Below, piece by piece: positions 1 to 12,299 of a DNA stretch of 64,000 nt (positions are counted from its first letter, which is position 1; each line of letters begins with the position of its first letter). This DNA is from Cynocephalus volans (taxonomy: Eukaryota > Chordata > Mammalia > Dermoptera > Cynocephalidae), in assembly GCF_027409185.1 (NCBI RefSeq), contig NC_084464.1:46599095-46663094 (forward strand). The letters run 5' to 3'. The translations under genes and the position numbers were made by a program. A model generated the notes under the pieces. It saw only the letters and a program-made list of their open reading frames with translations, made no database searches and had not been told where the DNA came from.

Positions 1-1839
1 TGCTTGGACACCCTACTATGTTCTCAGGCTGGTTGGAAAGTGCTGGTTACCAGTTCCTGATAAGCAGCTATTGACCCACCAATGGCATTTCATGGAAAAA
101 GAGGCACCACGGTATGGCAGAGGAGAGTGAATCTTATGACTGGACTCTCATTACTGATTCTACCACTATCTGTTGACCTCAGATCATACCTGTGGCCTCA
201 GTTTCCTCACCTGTAAAGGGAGGGGGTGTGGTGCATTGGCTTTCACTTTTTCCTCCAGGAGAAGTGGCTGCAAAGATGTGCCCAGCAACTTGCCCAGCCC
301 CAGAGGGGTTGCTGTGTGGGTTGTGACAAGAGGCAAACCACACAACATGGGGACACGCTGGGGACCAACGTCAATCTCTGCTTATGAGATTCAGCTTCTT
401 GGTGACCACTGAGTCTTTAATGCCCTTTCTTTATAAGAAGCAAGCACACAGCTGGGAGTGTGTCAGTGCTGTACATATCTCTTTAGGTCACTTCCCTTCC
501 TAAAATGGGCACGTAACACCCCCGAGATTTGAAACTTGACTTTTCCAAGGGTGTGTTCAGCTCAAGTTTGGTGAAATGAGCACTGAGTCCAAAAATAAAA
601 CAATTTAAAAGACTCACTGTGTCCCTTATCATAATTTACTAGGCTGCACACTTTTAGTTGATTTTCTATACCTGTTTTATTTTGCAATGTAAAGATAAAG
701 ACAAATACTTGCTGTTAAAGGAAGTCAAATGATATTAATTATACATATATTTTGTCTTTGGTGTTCATATTCACCAGCCAAACTATGGCTTGGATGTTTC
801 CTTTATTTGACCCATGTAGACAGAAGAGATGATTAGGGTTGGGATTGTTTTGGTGGAGAGGGCTTACTTTTGGGGGGATTCTTTTAAAGTGCCCTTGACA
901 GGCACTTACGTTAATAAAAGCAGTCTTCTCGTGACAGATCAGAACCTGGCTTTTATAGCATTTAAAAAAAAAAAAAAATTATATTGGGAAGAAATGTGAA
1001 ACAATGATCGAATCAAAGCCGCCTCCCCCTGCTCTGCCCCTCTGAAAACAGCCCTGTTTCAATTTCACCACTGAGCTCAGCCCGCCTGCTCCAGACGTCC
1101 AGACCTCGCACTCTATAAATCGTCTCTGCCCTTGCCCTGGAGTTGCTGACTATATGTATTTTGGGGCTCGGCATTAATTCCCTCATCCCTGGCTGGTGAC
1201 ATTAAGATTTGTAACTGATAGAATGTGTTTTTAATGTACTTCCTGCAGGTTACTATTAAAGAAATCTAATTCTTCTGAACTTGCAAAAGGTTCTGCTTCC
1301 ATTAAAAAAATAAATAAATAAAGGTATTATGGGAAGAATTTGTCTGGGGCTCCAGAATCCTCCGCTTAGCTCTGCCACTCTCTTCCTCCTCCTGCCCAGT
1401 CTGTTCTCTCTCTGTACCTTAGTTTTCCTAGGTATGAAATGAAGATAAATATTTGTCTACGAGATGAGGGTGTTGTAAGGATTAATTGGTTGGTGCTTTG
1501 GGAAGACTTTGAAGATGAAAGACGCTCTCTGCAGATGCTAAGTAAACCCATAACATGTCTGGTTTTAATGAGCCAGGTGAAGCCAGTGGGGATGGCTGGA
1601 GATTAACTGTGCCTAGTCCAGAGCCTGCCTGCATGGGCCAGACTGAAAACTGGGTGGAGGTCCCCACTGGTTCCCTGGGCTTGATCCCATCAGTGTTTCC
1701 CCTGGCTCCTGGCAAGGCCTAGCACATTGGTTTTCTAGAAATATATGCAAAAGGAACGGAATTGGAATTTAACTCAGATGCTCACATCACAGAGAGCAGA
1801 GCCCCAGACTCCCCAAATCATGCTTATCTCTTCTCATTC
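1..1839. other. Intergenic DNA, no gene seen
   Basis: Unique AT-rich DNA. It has A-runs at 964-977 and 1303-1321 and no clear repeat. The stretch from 600 to 1260 is AT-rich and repeat-free and could be conserved noncoding DNA. No frame shows a protein signature. Confidence 0.5.
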
Positions 1840-2150
1840 TATCACATGGCTTGGGCAAGTTACTTAGCCCCTCTGAATCTCAGCTCCTCATTTGCAAGTC
1901 AGGATAGTCAGAATCCCATTCCCTAGGTGTGTGGTGAAGATTTATGACAAAAAGGGCTAACGGCAATTAAGCACTTGCTGTATGTCAGACACAGGTTCTA
2001 AACACTACACTCATGAACTCACTAAACTCTCATACCAATCCCATGAGGGAGGGACCATTGTTATCATCCCCATTCTATAAGTGACAAAATTGAGGCCCAG
2101 AGAGATTACTTGGTAGCTTACCTAAGGCCCCAGTTCTTAAGCACTAGCTA
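1840..2150. mobile_element. Two MIR SINEs in opposite orientation
   Basis: A + strand MIR (CTTGGGCAAGTTACTTAGCC, about 1840-1945) is followed at once by a minus strand MIR (about 1955-2150, with CCCCATTCTATAAGTGACAA and GAGGCCCAGAGAG). Confidence 0.8.
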
Positions 2151-4774
2151 GGCCATTGCCCAGGAAGTGAAATGCCTGTTAAACTTAGCAGAGCGCTGGA
2201 TGCATGTATGTGCACAATGAACAAGTTGCTTGAGGGGTTCTCAAACTTTGCCTGATTTGACCAGGCAGTGAAGAGATGTCCCACGGGAGTGCAACACAGG
2301 ACAGGCCCTGGGAATGTAGGAGCCAGGAGGAAAGGGACCAGAGGAGACACAGACGGGGCCCAGAGCTATGGGAGGAGGCCAGGCCTGTGTCCACTGAGCC
2401 CATGTGCCAATTTCGGTGAGGTGTAAGTCTGGGCTGGGTCAGGGTTACCACATTTGGGACTCATGATAATTTGTCAAAGGTTTTCATGCCAAATCCTGGT
2501 ACCTCAAAGATAGTCTGAGCTATGAGGTTTGAATGCTGAAATATGGGAGCTCCTGGGATCATGCAATGGTTTAAGTGGAAGGTACCCTGGAAGGTGCAGG
2601 CTGTGTTGTTGCTATTCCAGGCAATCAACAAACCAAGGGATCAAAATAAATCAAAACACACTAAGATTCTGGACCAAGCAGTTCTTTGAGTCCATGTGAG
2701 GAGCCAGAAGGGATATTGAGGTCCATGAAGGAATGATTTTACACCCTAGCACTTTGACATCACAGCCCATGCTCTGACATAGGAAAGGAACCAGCTGAAA
2801 CGTGGGCTGGGGAAGCCTCTGGTCAGAACAGAAATATCTTCTGCAACTACTGCTGGTGATGGAAAGGGAAATGGAATTTTGTTTAAATATTATGTTGTTT
2901 TGAAAAGTCTGACTAATGTGAAAGTCCCTATTTACAAAAGAGTTGACTCTACATTGAAATTGGTTAGTGTTTCCACACCCATATGTTGACTAAGACCTTG
3001 AAAAACAAACTTCCTGGTAGATCCTGATTCAAATCACCTGGGAGCAAATGCTTCAAGGTACAATCTGTGAGCTGTGAGCAGAGGGGACTAGCCAAGAAAA
3101 ATCCTGTGTCTGTTTTTATGAAAAGGCAAACAGATCCCAAAAGGAGGCTGGAGTCCATGCTGGCTGTGGGAGTCCTAGCTGGCTTTGGGCACAGGCCCTC
3201 CAGGAAAGAACACAGATTCAAAGGAGGCCCTAGCACAGCTTCTCTGGAACCCCAGTTAGTCCCTGTTCAGAGCCCTATTCAGACACAGAGAATAGGGAGA
3301 GAGGGGAAGGGTGACATGGATCCTTCTTTTAGTGACCACCCACTAAATGCTGTGTCATTCAGCATGTGCATAGTAATATAACAATGTCTGTTTTCCCAAT
3401 GTAGAAATAGCTCGGGGAAGTTAAGCATAGTGACCTATGTCCCAGTTTGCCCCAAAGAGTTTCGGTTTATGCTTTTGTCCCAGCATGATTAATAGCTTTT
3501 CTCTCCATTCTCATAAGTGCCCCCATTTGGATGATAAATTATATAGACATCCTAGGTTAAGTAAATTGCCCAACTTTACCCAGCTAGTGATTGGCAGAAT
3601 TATTCAAACCCAGATTTTCCTCTGTTCACAAAGCAGACTCCAGGGGAGTTTCTCCTCATTCACAATAACAAAGACAGCTCAGGGGGGTGATCCGCAAAGC
3701 CCAGGCAGTCCTTCGGGAGCTGTATGCCTGCCGCCCCCCCCCACCCCCCATCACCTCTTTCACATAGGGACTCTCTCAGCCTGATTGTCTCTCCATGCTG
3801 AAAGGAGCACACCAGTGGTGTCAGTGCTCAGCAGACAAAACACACATTCACCAACGACCACGTTGGTGCGTTTATTTTGTCGCTGAGCACGTTTCTAGCA
3901 GCTCCTGCATGATAAAAATGCAAGAACTGGCTTCCCCATTTGGGCCACCAGCCCAGCTCCCAAGCCCTATCCTCCAAGCCAGGACCACTTCAGCACACTC
4001 CACTAAGATGACCCCCTGTCCTCAGAGGGCTGCCCTAGAGCCCAACCTCAGCTGTCCTCCCACTGCCTGTTTCTCCAACGCTTGCCTCTGAAACACAGGG
4101 TTTGTCTGTCATCCCAAGTTCCTCTGCAACATCTATTTATGTTTTAGAACCACAGAACTGATCCAATCCAAGCTCATTTTTACCAGTGCAGAAACTCCAG
4201 AGGACACCAAATAACTTTCCTGAGAGCACATAAGTGGAAGTTGAAGGCAAAGACCAAATCTCCTGACTCCAAGCCCAGTGTCTCTGAGCCCAGTGTTTTT
4301 CAAGCTTAGTTCCCAGCTTGGCCTAAGGCCACTTGGTAGGGCAATACCTCCAATAATACCTGGAGAAGTCCTTTACATGATGATACTTGAGTGCCAGAAA
4401 CTGAGACTTGTCTGCTCGGCCCCGCCCCTCAGCCCTTCTGGTAAAATCTCAGGCTTAGCAGCTGGGGCATTCACTCAGCCACCCACTGAACTCACCTGCC
4501 TGCCTTTCTGCCAGGTGGTTATCCACAAACAGCCCCAAGGTCAAAGAAATCACTATTCCTCAGGTGGCCCACAGTCTTCACATGACTGGCTGTGAGAAAC
4601 TTTTTCCCTTCATTGAGTGGAAAATGGTTTCCTTTAGCCCTTTGGTCTTAGTTCTTCCCAATGACCCAGTGCAGGGAAAGTCTATCCCCCTTCTCCCCAA
4701 CACCCTTAAAATAGTTGAAGACTCAACAGCTGCTGCTCTTTCAAGTGTTCCTCAAATGTCATGGGGTTTTCTTT
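2151..4774. other. Intergenic DNA, no gene seen
   Basis: Mostly unique apart from a MIR fragment at 3495-3615. A C-run (CCCCCCCCCC with a following CCCCCC) lies at 3733-3749. Confidence 0.5.
3495..3615 (-). mobile_element. MIR fragment
   Basis: The antisense MIR core is TTAAGTAAATTGCCCAACTT with CAGCTAGTGATTGGCAGAAT following. Confidence 0.6.
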
Positions 4775-4967
4775 TTTGGTTTTTTTTTTTGGTGGCTGGT
4801 GGGTATGGGGATTCAAACCTGTGACCTTGGTGTTATAAGGCTGAATAGACTATTTTTAAAAATTATTTTTATGTATTTATTGGGAGTGGCTGGCTGGTAC
4901 AGGGATTTGAACCCTTGGCCTTGGTGCTACAACACTGCTGTCTGACCAACTGAGCTAACAGGCCAGG
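4775..4967 (-). mobile_element. Two old tRNA-derived SINE units in tandem, antisense
   Basis: A complete unit at about 4885-4967 reads on the minus strand GGCCTGTTAGCTCAGTTGGT, then CACCAAGGCCAAGGG and TTCAAATCCCTGTACCAGCC. A second, 3'-partial copy with a poly-T start lies at 4775-4850. An AT-rich spacer separates them. I see no clear target duplication. Confidence 0.7.
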
Positions 4968-4994
4968 ACTGATGTTTTGGAATATGCATTTGGA

Positions 4995-5225
4995 ATGCAG
5001 ACTAGGTGAACAGACCTGAGGTCAAAGCCCACCTCCACCTTTTATCTGCTGTGTGGCCTCGGGCAAGTCACTTAACTTCTCTGAACTTCAGTTTGCTCTT
5101 TAGAAATATGGGGAGATCGCGATTACTATTTACGTTATTGAGTATTGCAAGGATCTGGTGAAATAATCCATATAACTGGCTAGATCCAGTGTCCGGCACG
5201 GTAAGCACTTGTAAAGGAGAACAAT
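4995..5225 (+). mobile_element. MIR SINE
   Basis: It contains GTGTGGCCTCGGGCAAGTCA and CTTCTCTGAACTTCAGTTTG, the standard MIR core and 3' part, and ends near a GCACGGTAAGCACTTG match. Confidence 0.8.
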
Positions 5226-5603
5226 TAATATTCTCATTTTTCTTCAAGTTCATACTATATTTCTGTAAATGCAGCACCAAAGTTTTAGTTTCTCTGGAAG
5301 CCTGACTGACTTTTATCATCAACTAAAACACACATCTCTTTTTCACACACACAGCTGCTAACACTTTTCACCCCTAACCTGTCCTCTCACCATTTTGTTT
5401 TATTAAAAAAAATTTTTTTTCCTCTCAACATTTTGTTTTGCTTTGTTCTCTCCATATGAGAGAGCTTGCAGCTCCCAGATTATATTTCATCCTATTAGAA
5501 GCTGCCTATCTTTCTGGCCCATCAAGACTGTCTTCTTGGATCTGAGGTGTGGAGACCAGAGGAAGTTGATAACCACGTGAAAACCACAGAGGCTGAACCA
5601 TGT

Positions 5604-5679
5604 GAGGCTCCAGACTGCCTCTTTTTTCTTTCCCCCATTGCGAGGCTCCAGCCTGCCTCTTTTTTCTTTCCCCCATTGC
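5604..5679 (+). repeat. 38-bp tandem duplication
   Basis: GAGGCTCCAGACTGCCTCTT and the following 18 bases (5604-5641) are repeated at 5642-5679 with one difference. The high identity suggests a recent duplication. Confidence 0.95.
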
Positions 5680-5984
5680 AGGTCCATAAAAGCCTGCCCA
5701 ATGAGGTGACCCCATTGAGCCAGACTGGCCCTGTCATCGTTCTGTTAGCAATTGTCTGCAGAGGAGCCCTTGTGCTGCTTTTGAAGTTCAGCAGAGTGAA
5801 GTGTAATCTAAGTGAGCTGGAACACTTTTTGATAAGGCAGCTTCCATGCCCAGGGGCCTCCTTCAGCAAAGCCATCAGCATGGGAAGCCGAGGTGGGTTG
5901 AGCTTTCCTGTCGGAGTCCTCCAGCCCTTCCACTGGCCTTTGATCATGGGGCATTAGGATTTTGGTGCTCAGAGGGATAGCTCA

Positions 5985-6575
5985 GTCTAACCCCTTGTTA
6001 CAGATGAGGCCCAAAGAGAGGAAGTGACTTGCCTGAGGCCACACAGCTAGTAGAGGGGCAGAACCAGTGCTGGGACCCTTGTTCACACTGGCCAGGCCCT
6101 CCTCAGCTATATAAAATGATGGGTGGTCAGTGAGGAAAAATGAGAAGCAGAAAGGACAATGCAAATATGGAAGAGTCAGGTTCCTTCCCTGGAGATGCCT
6201 GGCGGGCCCTGGTGTCCCCACATGGGCCAGACTGGCTGAGGAAGGGGGAATCACAGCACAGGTTTGATGATTACTCGTAACCTTTTCAAAGCACGTTTTC
6301 ATTGTTCGTCCCAGCTGGGCCTCACAACACTACGAGGACGTCAAGGCTGGTGTCTTGCTGGTGAGGAGTCCACCAGAACAATGAAGTGACCTGCCCCAGG
6401 TCTCACAGCGTGGGTGGGGTACTTCTGTGGGAGTGTTTTACCCTGGAAAGTGGCTTTAAGATCACTTCGATAATAAATGGGGTAGCAACAGAATTAATCT
6501 CCGGAGGTTGTTGTGAGGATTAACAAGTGCTTAGAATAGTGCCTCGGTAGGGCTGGCTGCCATGGTCACCATCAT
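5985..6575. mobile_element. Cluster of MIR fragments
   Basis: There are antisense MIR cores at 5985-6060 (GAGGAAGTGACTTGCCTGAG, CACAGCTAGTAG) and 6280-6420 (CCCCAGGTCTCACAGC). A sense MIR 3' part lies at about 6440-6575 (GAGGTTGTTGTGAGGATTAA). Confidence 0.7.
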
Positions 6576-7439
6576 CACCTTTTTGTCAGCCCTTTGTTCT
6601 CATCCACCCTCAGGGCTTATTCATCCTACAAGGCCCCCCACCCCCTCACCTGGGGAGAAAGGAAGATACCCAAGCAAAGGGTGGGCTTGCAGCTGGGCTT
6701 CTTGCTCAGACTTGTAAACCCACTAATCAGGGGGCCCTAGGAGCACCCCCTGGAAACTCCAGACCTATGGGTGGCCCCACACAGTGGAGGAGGTGCTGAA
6801 GTGTCCAGCTTGTCTTCTGGCTCTCCAGATGCCCCTCCAAGCTTCTGGAGCACCTGAGAAAGGGAAACCACCTGCCCTACACATCCCCTTGCTGGTTGTC
6901 TGGGGAGGCTTCTCAGGCAAGGAGGGCTGGAGAAGGGCTTCCCCCAACCCTGGATGCCAGCAGGTAACCCAGAGCAAGACATAGGATGAATTCCTCACCA
7001 CTGGTGAGTGGGAGCAGGAAGGCAGAGGGGACCTTGTTTTTCTCTTCAGCCTGGCATCTCTGTGTGCTGCTCTCTGGCAGCAGATGGTTCTTGCTAATGA
7101 TGTCTTGCTCAGACTGGTGTTAGAATGAGTTGGCATTCCTGGGGATCGACAGGGTGGAAAGAGCCCAGAGCCTGCTGGAGGCCTCAGGGGACCAATTCTG
7201 TAGATGATCCACAAAAGCAGAGTGTTTCACAGTTCATCTTTTTGTGTGTTCTATATTTCATCTCTTCTTAGCTTCATTTTAGCATCTTAGCTTTTTGAGG
7301 ACAAAACCCAAGGACATTTTGTCTCCGTGAAATTCTTCACAGCAACTTTCAACTGATTTTTCACTGTGGACAATAAAGGGATGAATCAATTCTGGGCTGT
7401 TTCTCTCACTTTGCGTATCCCAGCGTTTCTCCCTCCCTC

Positions 7440-7800
7440 CCTCCTTGAGTGAGTACTGTGTTTCAGACATCATGCTGATCAGTGAAGAGGCAAAGACAGA
7501 CAGAGTCCTGCCCTCAAGTATCTCCCTCATGGTAAACATGACACCTCACACAGTGTAGCAGGTTCCATCAGAGGGTGGTGCAGGTGTAGGGGGAACAAGA
7601 CCTAACTGAGAAGGTTATACTTGGGGAAGGCTTCCTGGAAGAGGGTATGTCTGAGCAGAGTCCTGCAGTAGCACTCTGAGCCAGCAGATTATAGGGGGTA
7701 AGGATTTGGAAGGATGTTAAAATCAACCCAGCCCAAAGGGACTGCCTGAGCAAAGGTGTAGAGGCAGGAAAGAACAGACAAGCCCAGCGACCACTAGGAG
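7440..7800 (-). mobile_element. L2 LINE 3' fragment
   Basis: The antisense L2 pattern includes GACAGAGTCCTGCCCTCAAG, GGGGAAGGCTTCCTGGAAGA and TGAGCAAAGGTGTAGAGGCA. Confidence 0.7.
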
Positions 7801-7974
7801 ATGACCAAGGCTGAACATGGGGTGTGTCGGGAGTAGAGACAGTGTTGTGGTGGAGACAGGAGCAGGGCTTTGTGTGACAGGTTATCATGAAGGCAGTGTC
7901 AGCCTTATTGGAGGCTCATGTTTGTACATACAGTCTCTCAATCAAAGGAGCAACATGGTGCAGGGGGTGTCTTT

Positions 7975-8165
7975 CAAGCCTAGGGCTGAATCCTGGCTCT
8001 GTCACTTGCTGGCTGTGTGATGTGGACAAGTCACTCAACCTTTCTGAGCTTAGGCCTTTTGTTCTGGAAACACAGGGGTAACAGTCCTTCTCCTATGTAG
8101 TTACTCGGAGAACCCACAAAAGCCCCTAGCACAGTACCTAAAACTTGGGAGTGGCCCCCTAGAGG
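7975..8165 (+). mobile_element. MIR SINE
   Basis: It contains GAATCCTGGCTCTGTCACTT, GCTGGCTGTGTGATGTGGAC and AAGTCACTCAACCTTTCTGA, an easily recognised sense MIR. Confidence 0.85.
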
Positions 8166-8254
8166 CCAGTTTAGTCATTCATTTCTTTCCTTAATCTTTC
8201 ATGTTCTCCCTACTTTGTGTATCAGACTCTACAGTCAGGAAAGGAGGTGAAAAA

Positions 8255-8560
8255 CTCATTATGTTCATTAGGACATAGGTTTGGCTGCTGTGACAAAAGC
8301 CAAAATAACATTGGCTCCAACAAGATAGAAGGTTATTTCTCTCTCATGTAGCAGTTTAATCATAAATAACAGGGTAGATATGACAACTTCACATCGCTGG
8401 ACATCCAGGCTCCTTCTCTGAAGTTGCTCTGCCACCATGACACACATTTTCCATCTCAGGGCCTGAGACAGCTGCCCCAGCTTCTGCTGCTGTGTTCACG
8501 TTCTACCCAGTGGAAGAGGGAGACAGGAAGTAGAGGGCTCTTTAAGGGCATGACTGGGTG
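8255..8560. mobile_element. Old interspersed repeat, family not named
   Basis: The segment GGCTGCTGTGACAAAAGCCA with CAACAAGATAGAAGGTTATT and CTCTCATGTA resembles segments near 14.03 kb and 23.36 kb, which share an AAGATAGAAATTTCTTTCTC-like motif or the same layout. It is an ancient mammalian repeat whose family I cannot name with certainty. Confidence 0.4.
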
Positions 8561-8664
8561 GTTGCACACATCAACCCCTCTGAGTGTTTAGGTCATGTGC
8601 CATTGGCAACTTCCATATGTGGCCACTCCTAGCTGCAAGGGAGGCTGGGAAATGTAGTCTCTAT

Positions 8665-8879
8665 CTCAGTGACTCTCAGTTGGGGAGATTTTGCACCCAT
8701 CCCCAGGGGACACTTGGCAATGTCTGGAGACATTTTTGGTCACAACTGGGACGGTGGTTGGTGGTAGGCTGAGGCCAGGAGTGCTGCTAAACGTCTTCCA
8801 ATGCACAAGACAGCCACCCACAATAAAGAATTATCCAGCTGAAAATGTTAATAGTGCTGAGGTAGAGAAACCCTGCTCT
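8665..8879 (+). mobile_element. MER20 DNA transposon
   Basis: A nearly full-length match to the remembered MER20 consensus: CCAGGGGACACTTGGCAATG, TCTGGAGACATTTTTGGTCA, then a 3' end GAGGTAGAGAAACCCTG. MER20 is a non-autonomous hAT element. Confidence 0.85.
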
Positions 8880-9519
8880 AACTGGACAGCCAGAACTTGG
8901 GTGTTCTATTACAAAAAGCAGGAGAGAGATGATATAGGGAGACAACCAGCAATTTCTTCCATAGTTACACACAGAGAGGGTTACATGATTGAAGAGGATT
9001 AAAATGATATCTTTTCCCATGAGTATCTCTCTCCAGCAGGGATCAAAGCTTTAAGGCAGCGGGGCTTCGTGGACTATCAAGAATTAGCCCACAAGACAAG
9101 GAGGATTGTGGCTGGGCAGTCCCAAAATCTCACCCCCTGGGTGGCCCACCAGAGCTACCTGGGAGGCCAGAACCCACAAACCTCCCAGGGAGATGGGGTC
9201 CCACAGATGGGGTTCACAGCCTGGCCCTGCAGCCTTTCACCTTCCGGAATGTTTTCCTTGAGATAACTTGGGACCTTTTGAAACCCATTTCTGATTGGTA
9301 CTGTTTTCCAGAGGTGAAATCTGGACTGGGGAAAAAGGAGGGTGAGAGATAAGGGCCTTAATTTCCAGGAAAAATACCATAGTAAAATTTGGGGGGTATT
9401 CACCCGGCAATATTAAATTACCTGTCTTAAACCCTGCATGAGAAACTGGCCAACAGAGAAGGGTAAGGGTTTGGACATATTTTAAAGAATTAACCAGTGG
9501 CACAATATTCAGCTGAATT

Positions 9520-9790
9520 TTCTGAATATCTATGGTTTATTGGTCATCTACCACATTCCAGAAACTGTCCTTAGCACTTTATAGATGTTACCTCCTTTAA
9601 TCTCTCCATCAACCCCATGAAAAAGCTACCGTTATCCCCATTATATGAGAGGTCTTCAAAAAGTTCATGGAAAGATTCATATTATCTTTTAATTCCATTT
9701 TTCCGTGAACTTTTTGAAGTACCCTGTACAAAGGGTCAGAGAGATTAAGTAATTTTCCCAAGACCCCACAGCTAGTAAGACACAGCGAAA
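9520..9790 (-). mobile_element. MIR SINE split by a mariner-type MITE
   Basis: The antisense MIR pattern is clear: CCACATTCCAGAAACTGTCC, CTCTCCATCAACCCC, then after the MITE GGGTCAGAGAGATTAAGTAA and CACAGCTAGTAAG. The MITE at 9646-9726 interrupts it. Confidence 0.8.
9646..9726 (+). mobile_element. Mariner-type MITE (81 bp) inside a MIR
   Basis: Inverted ends TGAGAGGTCTTCAAAAAGTT and, reversed from the other side, CAGGGTACTTCAAAAAGTTC enclose about 30 bp of unique middle. TA dinucleotides flank it (9644-9645, 9727-9728), as for Tc1/mariner elements. It splits a MIR whose two parts join correctly if the element is removed. A second copy lies at 31.1 kb in the opposite orientation. Confidence 0.8.
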
Positions 9791-10864
9791 CAATTTTTTG
9801 GCCTCAGGAATGTCTGGCCATAAATGTTCTTCCCACAACCACCTCTTTATCTGCCAGGATGGCCAAATGGGGATCTAACCTATTGTTAAACGTCTACACC
9901 TCCAAGGAAGGAGGCTCACCCCATCTCGGTCACTTGCTCTACTGATTGTCTCACCTGTACAAAAACCTTAGTCCATGGATAAATACTGCAAAGAATGGAG
10001 TCATCCATCCTCAAATTTCCAGCTGGGAAAACAGGAGCACAGAGTGGTCAAGTTGTTCAAAGCCACAGAGCAAGTCAGAAAGTAACTCAAAAGCCCTGCC
10101 TCACTCTGTTCTAGTGAATAAACAAACAGCTATGGTGCTATAGCTCCCGCTACCCTGCAGATTTTGCTGGGAAATAATCTGGGGAAGAGGTCCAGGAGGG
10201 AAGAGACTCCAGATTTCCATAGCTGTGGGACTCCTGGGGGCTACACAGAGGAAAGAAGCCAGAGAAGAAAGGTTGTTTTTGCCGGTGTGAAGGAAACAGC
10301 AGTGACTCAAAGACACACATGATCCAAATCCATTGAGCAGAAAGGGCCCGTTTTTAGATAGATGCTCTTTGGAGCCAAAACCACACCCAATACCACAAGC
10401 CATCATTGTCAACAGGAAGCCCATCCCAGCGATGCATCTTCTGATCCCTTATACTCACTGCCATGGATGACTGCTGGGGGCCAATGGGAACCAGAAACAA
10501 GGGCCTAGGCCACCAGACCAAAGGAGCCAAGCCCAGGGAATGACCTTCATGCCTCTAAGGAAGGCAGTTGTGTCCAGCAGCCAGGACCTCAGATTTTCCC
10601 AGGCCAGCTCTACCACGAAGGGGCCTGAAATAGTTCTGAGGTTCTGTGTCCACGAGGCAGGGAGGGCAGTGGCAGGGAGTATGGGCAGGAGAAATAAGCA
10701 CAGTGGTGCTGTGTTGGGAAGGCCAGGAGCTCTGCCTCCACCAGACTGTTCCACCTGCCAGAGACAGAGCTGAGCAGAGATGCTGGCCCATGGCTCGGTT
10801 CAGCAGATAGAGAAAGCCATTGGTTAGGCTATGAAAAATGGTGCTGTAACCTGAAAGTAATCAC

Positions 10865-11685
10865 AAGGAAAACAATCACACAATGAAAATGGAGGGACAT
10901 TCTGCAAAATAACAGCCTGCACTCAAAAAAATCAGTGTAATAGCAGCATTGTGAACAATAGCCAAAAAGTAGATACAGCCCAAGGATCCATCAACAGATG
11001 AACGGATAAACAAAATGTGGTATATCCATATAGTGGAATAAAAAGGAATGAAGTTCTGATCCATGTTACAAAATGATTGAACCTTAAAAACATTATGATA
11101 AGTGAAAAAAACCAAACACAAATATCATATAGTGTATGATTCTGTTTATAAGAAATGTTCAGAATAGACGAATCTATAGAGACAGAAGGTAGATTAGTGG
11201 TGGTCACAGGCAGGCTGAGGGGGTTAGGGGAATGGGAAGTTACTGCTCATGTGTACAAGGTTTCTTTTGAGGATAATGAAAATTTTCTGGAATTAGATTG
11301 TGGTGATAGTTGTACAACTTTGTGAATAGGCTGAAAAAAACCACTGAATTGCACACTTTAAAAGAATGAATTTTATGGTGTGTGAATTATATCACAATAA
11401 AAAAAAATTTTAAACATTACAGCTAAATATGATGTGTGGTATTGAGTGACTCTATACCGAAAAAACAGCTATAAAGACATTATTGAGACAGGGACATTTG
11501 AAAATAAACAGTATATTAAATGAGAGTAATATATCAGTCTTTAATTTCCTGAGCTGATGACAGCGCTGAGGTTGTATAGGGCAATGTCCCTGTTCGTGGT
11601 AGATACATGCTGAAGTCTTGAATGAAATGTCATGACATCTGCCATGTATTCTTAAAATGATTCAGCATTTACAGATATAACAAGG
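10865..11685 (+). mobile_element. Old L1 interrupted by a second L1 3' end
   Basis: The outer L1-type 3' sequence (GGAGGGACATTCTGCAAAAT, about 10865-10940) resumes at about 11412 (AAAACAGCTATAAAGACATT and onward). Between lies another L1 3' end with CATCAACAGATGAACGGATA, GAATTGCACACTTTAAAAGA and an A-tail at 11398-11408. The order shows that the outer element is older. Confidence 0.75.
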
Positions 11686-11689
11686 TTAA

Positions 11690-11985
11690 ATAACTTGCCC
11701 AAGTTTGCACAACTAAAAAGAAACAAAGTTAGGACATTAGATATTGTTTAAGTGCAGTGGTTAAGAACACAAGCTCTCAAGCCAGACTGCCTGGGCAAGT
11801 ATGCAGCTCTGCCCCTTACCAGCTGTGCGACCTAGGGCAAGTTATTTAACGTTTGTATGCCCCATTCTTCTCATTTAAAAGATGGGAATGATGATGGTGG
11901 TGGCAATAATAGTATCCACATCCTAGAGTTATATGACTTTAAATGTGAAGCCCTTAGGACAGGGCCTGGTGCACTGAAAGTGGTC
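11690..11985 (+). mobile_element. MIR SINE, full-length-like
   Basis: A sense MIR from AGTGCAGTGGTTAAGAACAC through CCTAGGGCAAGTTATTTAAC to AGGGCCTGGTGCACTG. It is preceded by a short antisense MIR core (TAACTTGCCCAAGTTTGCAC). One of the best-preserved MIRs in the window. Confidence 0.85.
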
Positions 11986-12299
11986 TGAACATGTTTGGAG
12001 GGAAAAAATCTGAAACCAGGTCTAGCAGAGACCAGTACTTTAAGCTACCTCCCTCCTAGAGAGATCATGGAATGGAGAACACTTTCAAAAGGGCTGAGTT
12101 GCCAGGGGGAGGAATGATGGGTGAACAGGCCAGAGAAAGGGAAGGTAAGCCACAGGGACAGGACCTCAGAAATCAAGTCCAGGAGACATGGAGGAGTGGG
12201 GGTGAGATTGGTTAGAGACCAGGTAGAGAGATGTCACACAGATTGGGACTTACAGTGGGGATGCCCTACACCAAAGGAAAGGAGACAGACTTAGGACAC

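Larger units (their letters stand above)
8880..10864. other. Intergenic DNA, no gene seen
   Basis: Unique sequence around the MIR/MITE at 9520-9790, with a MIR-like core at about 9960-10105 (AAACAGGAGCACAGAGTGGT). No coding signal. Confidence 0.5.

Noticed and set aside
10932..11207. Short hydrophobic proteins on the minus strand near 11 kb and similar ones at 16.6 kb
   Set aside because: They are translations of antisense L1 3' sequence.
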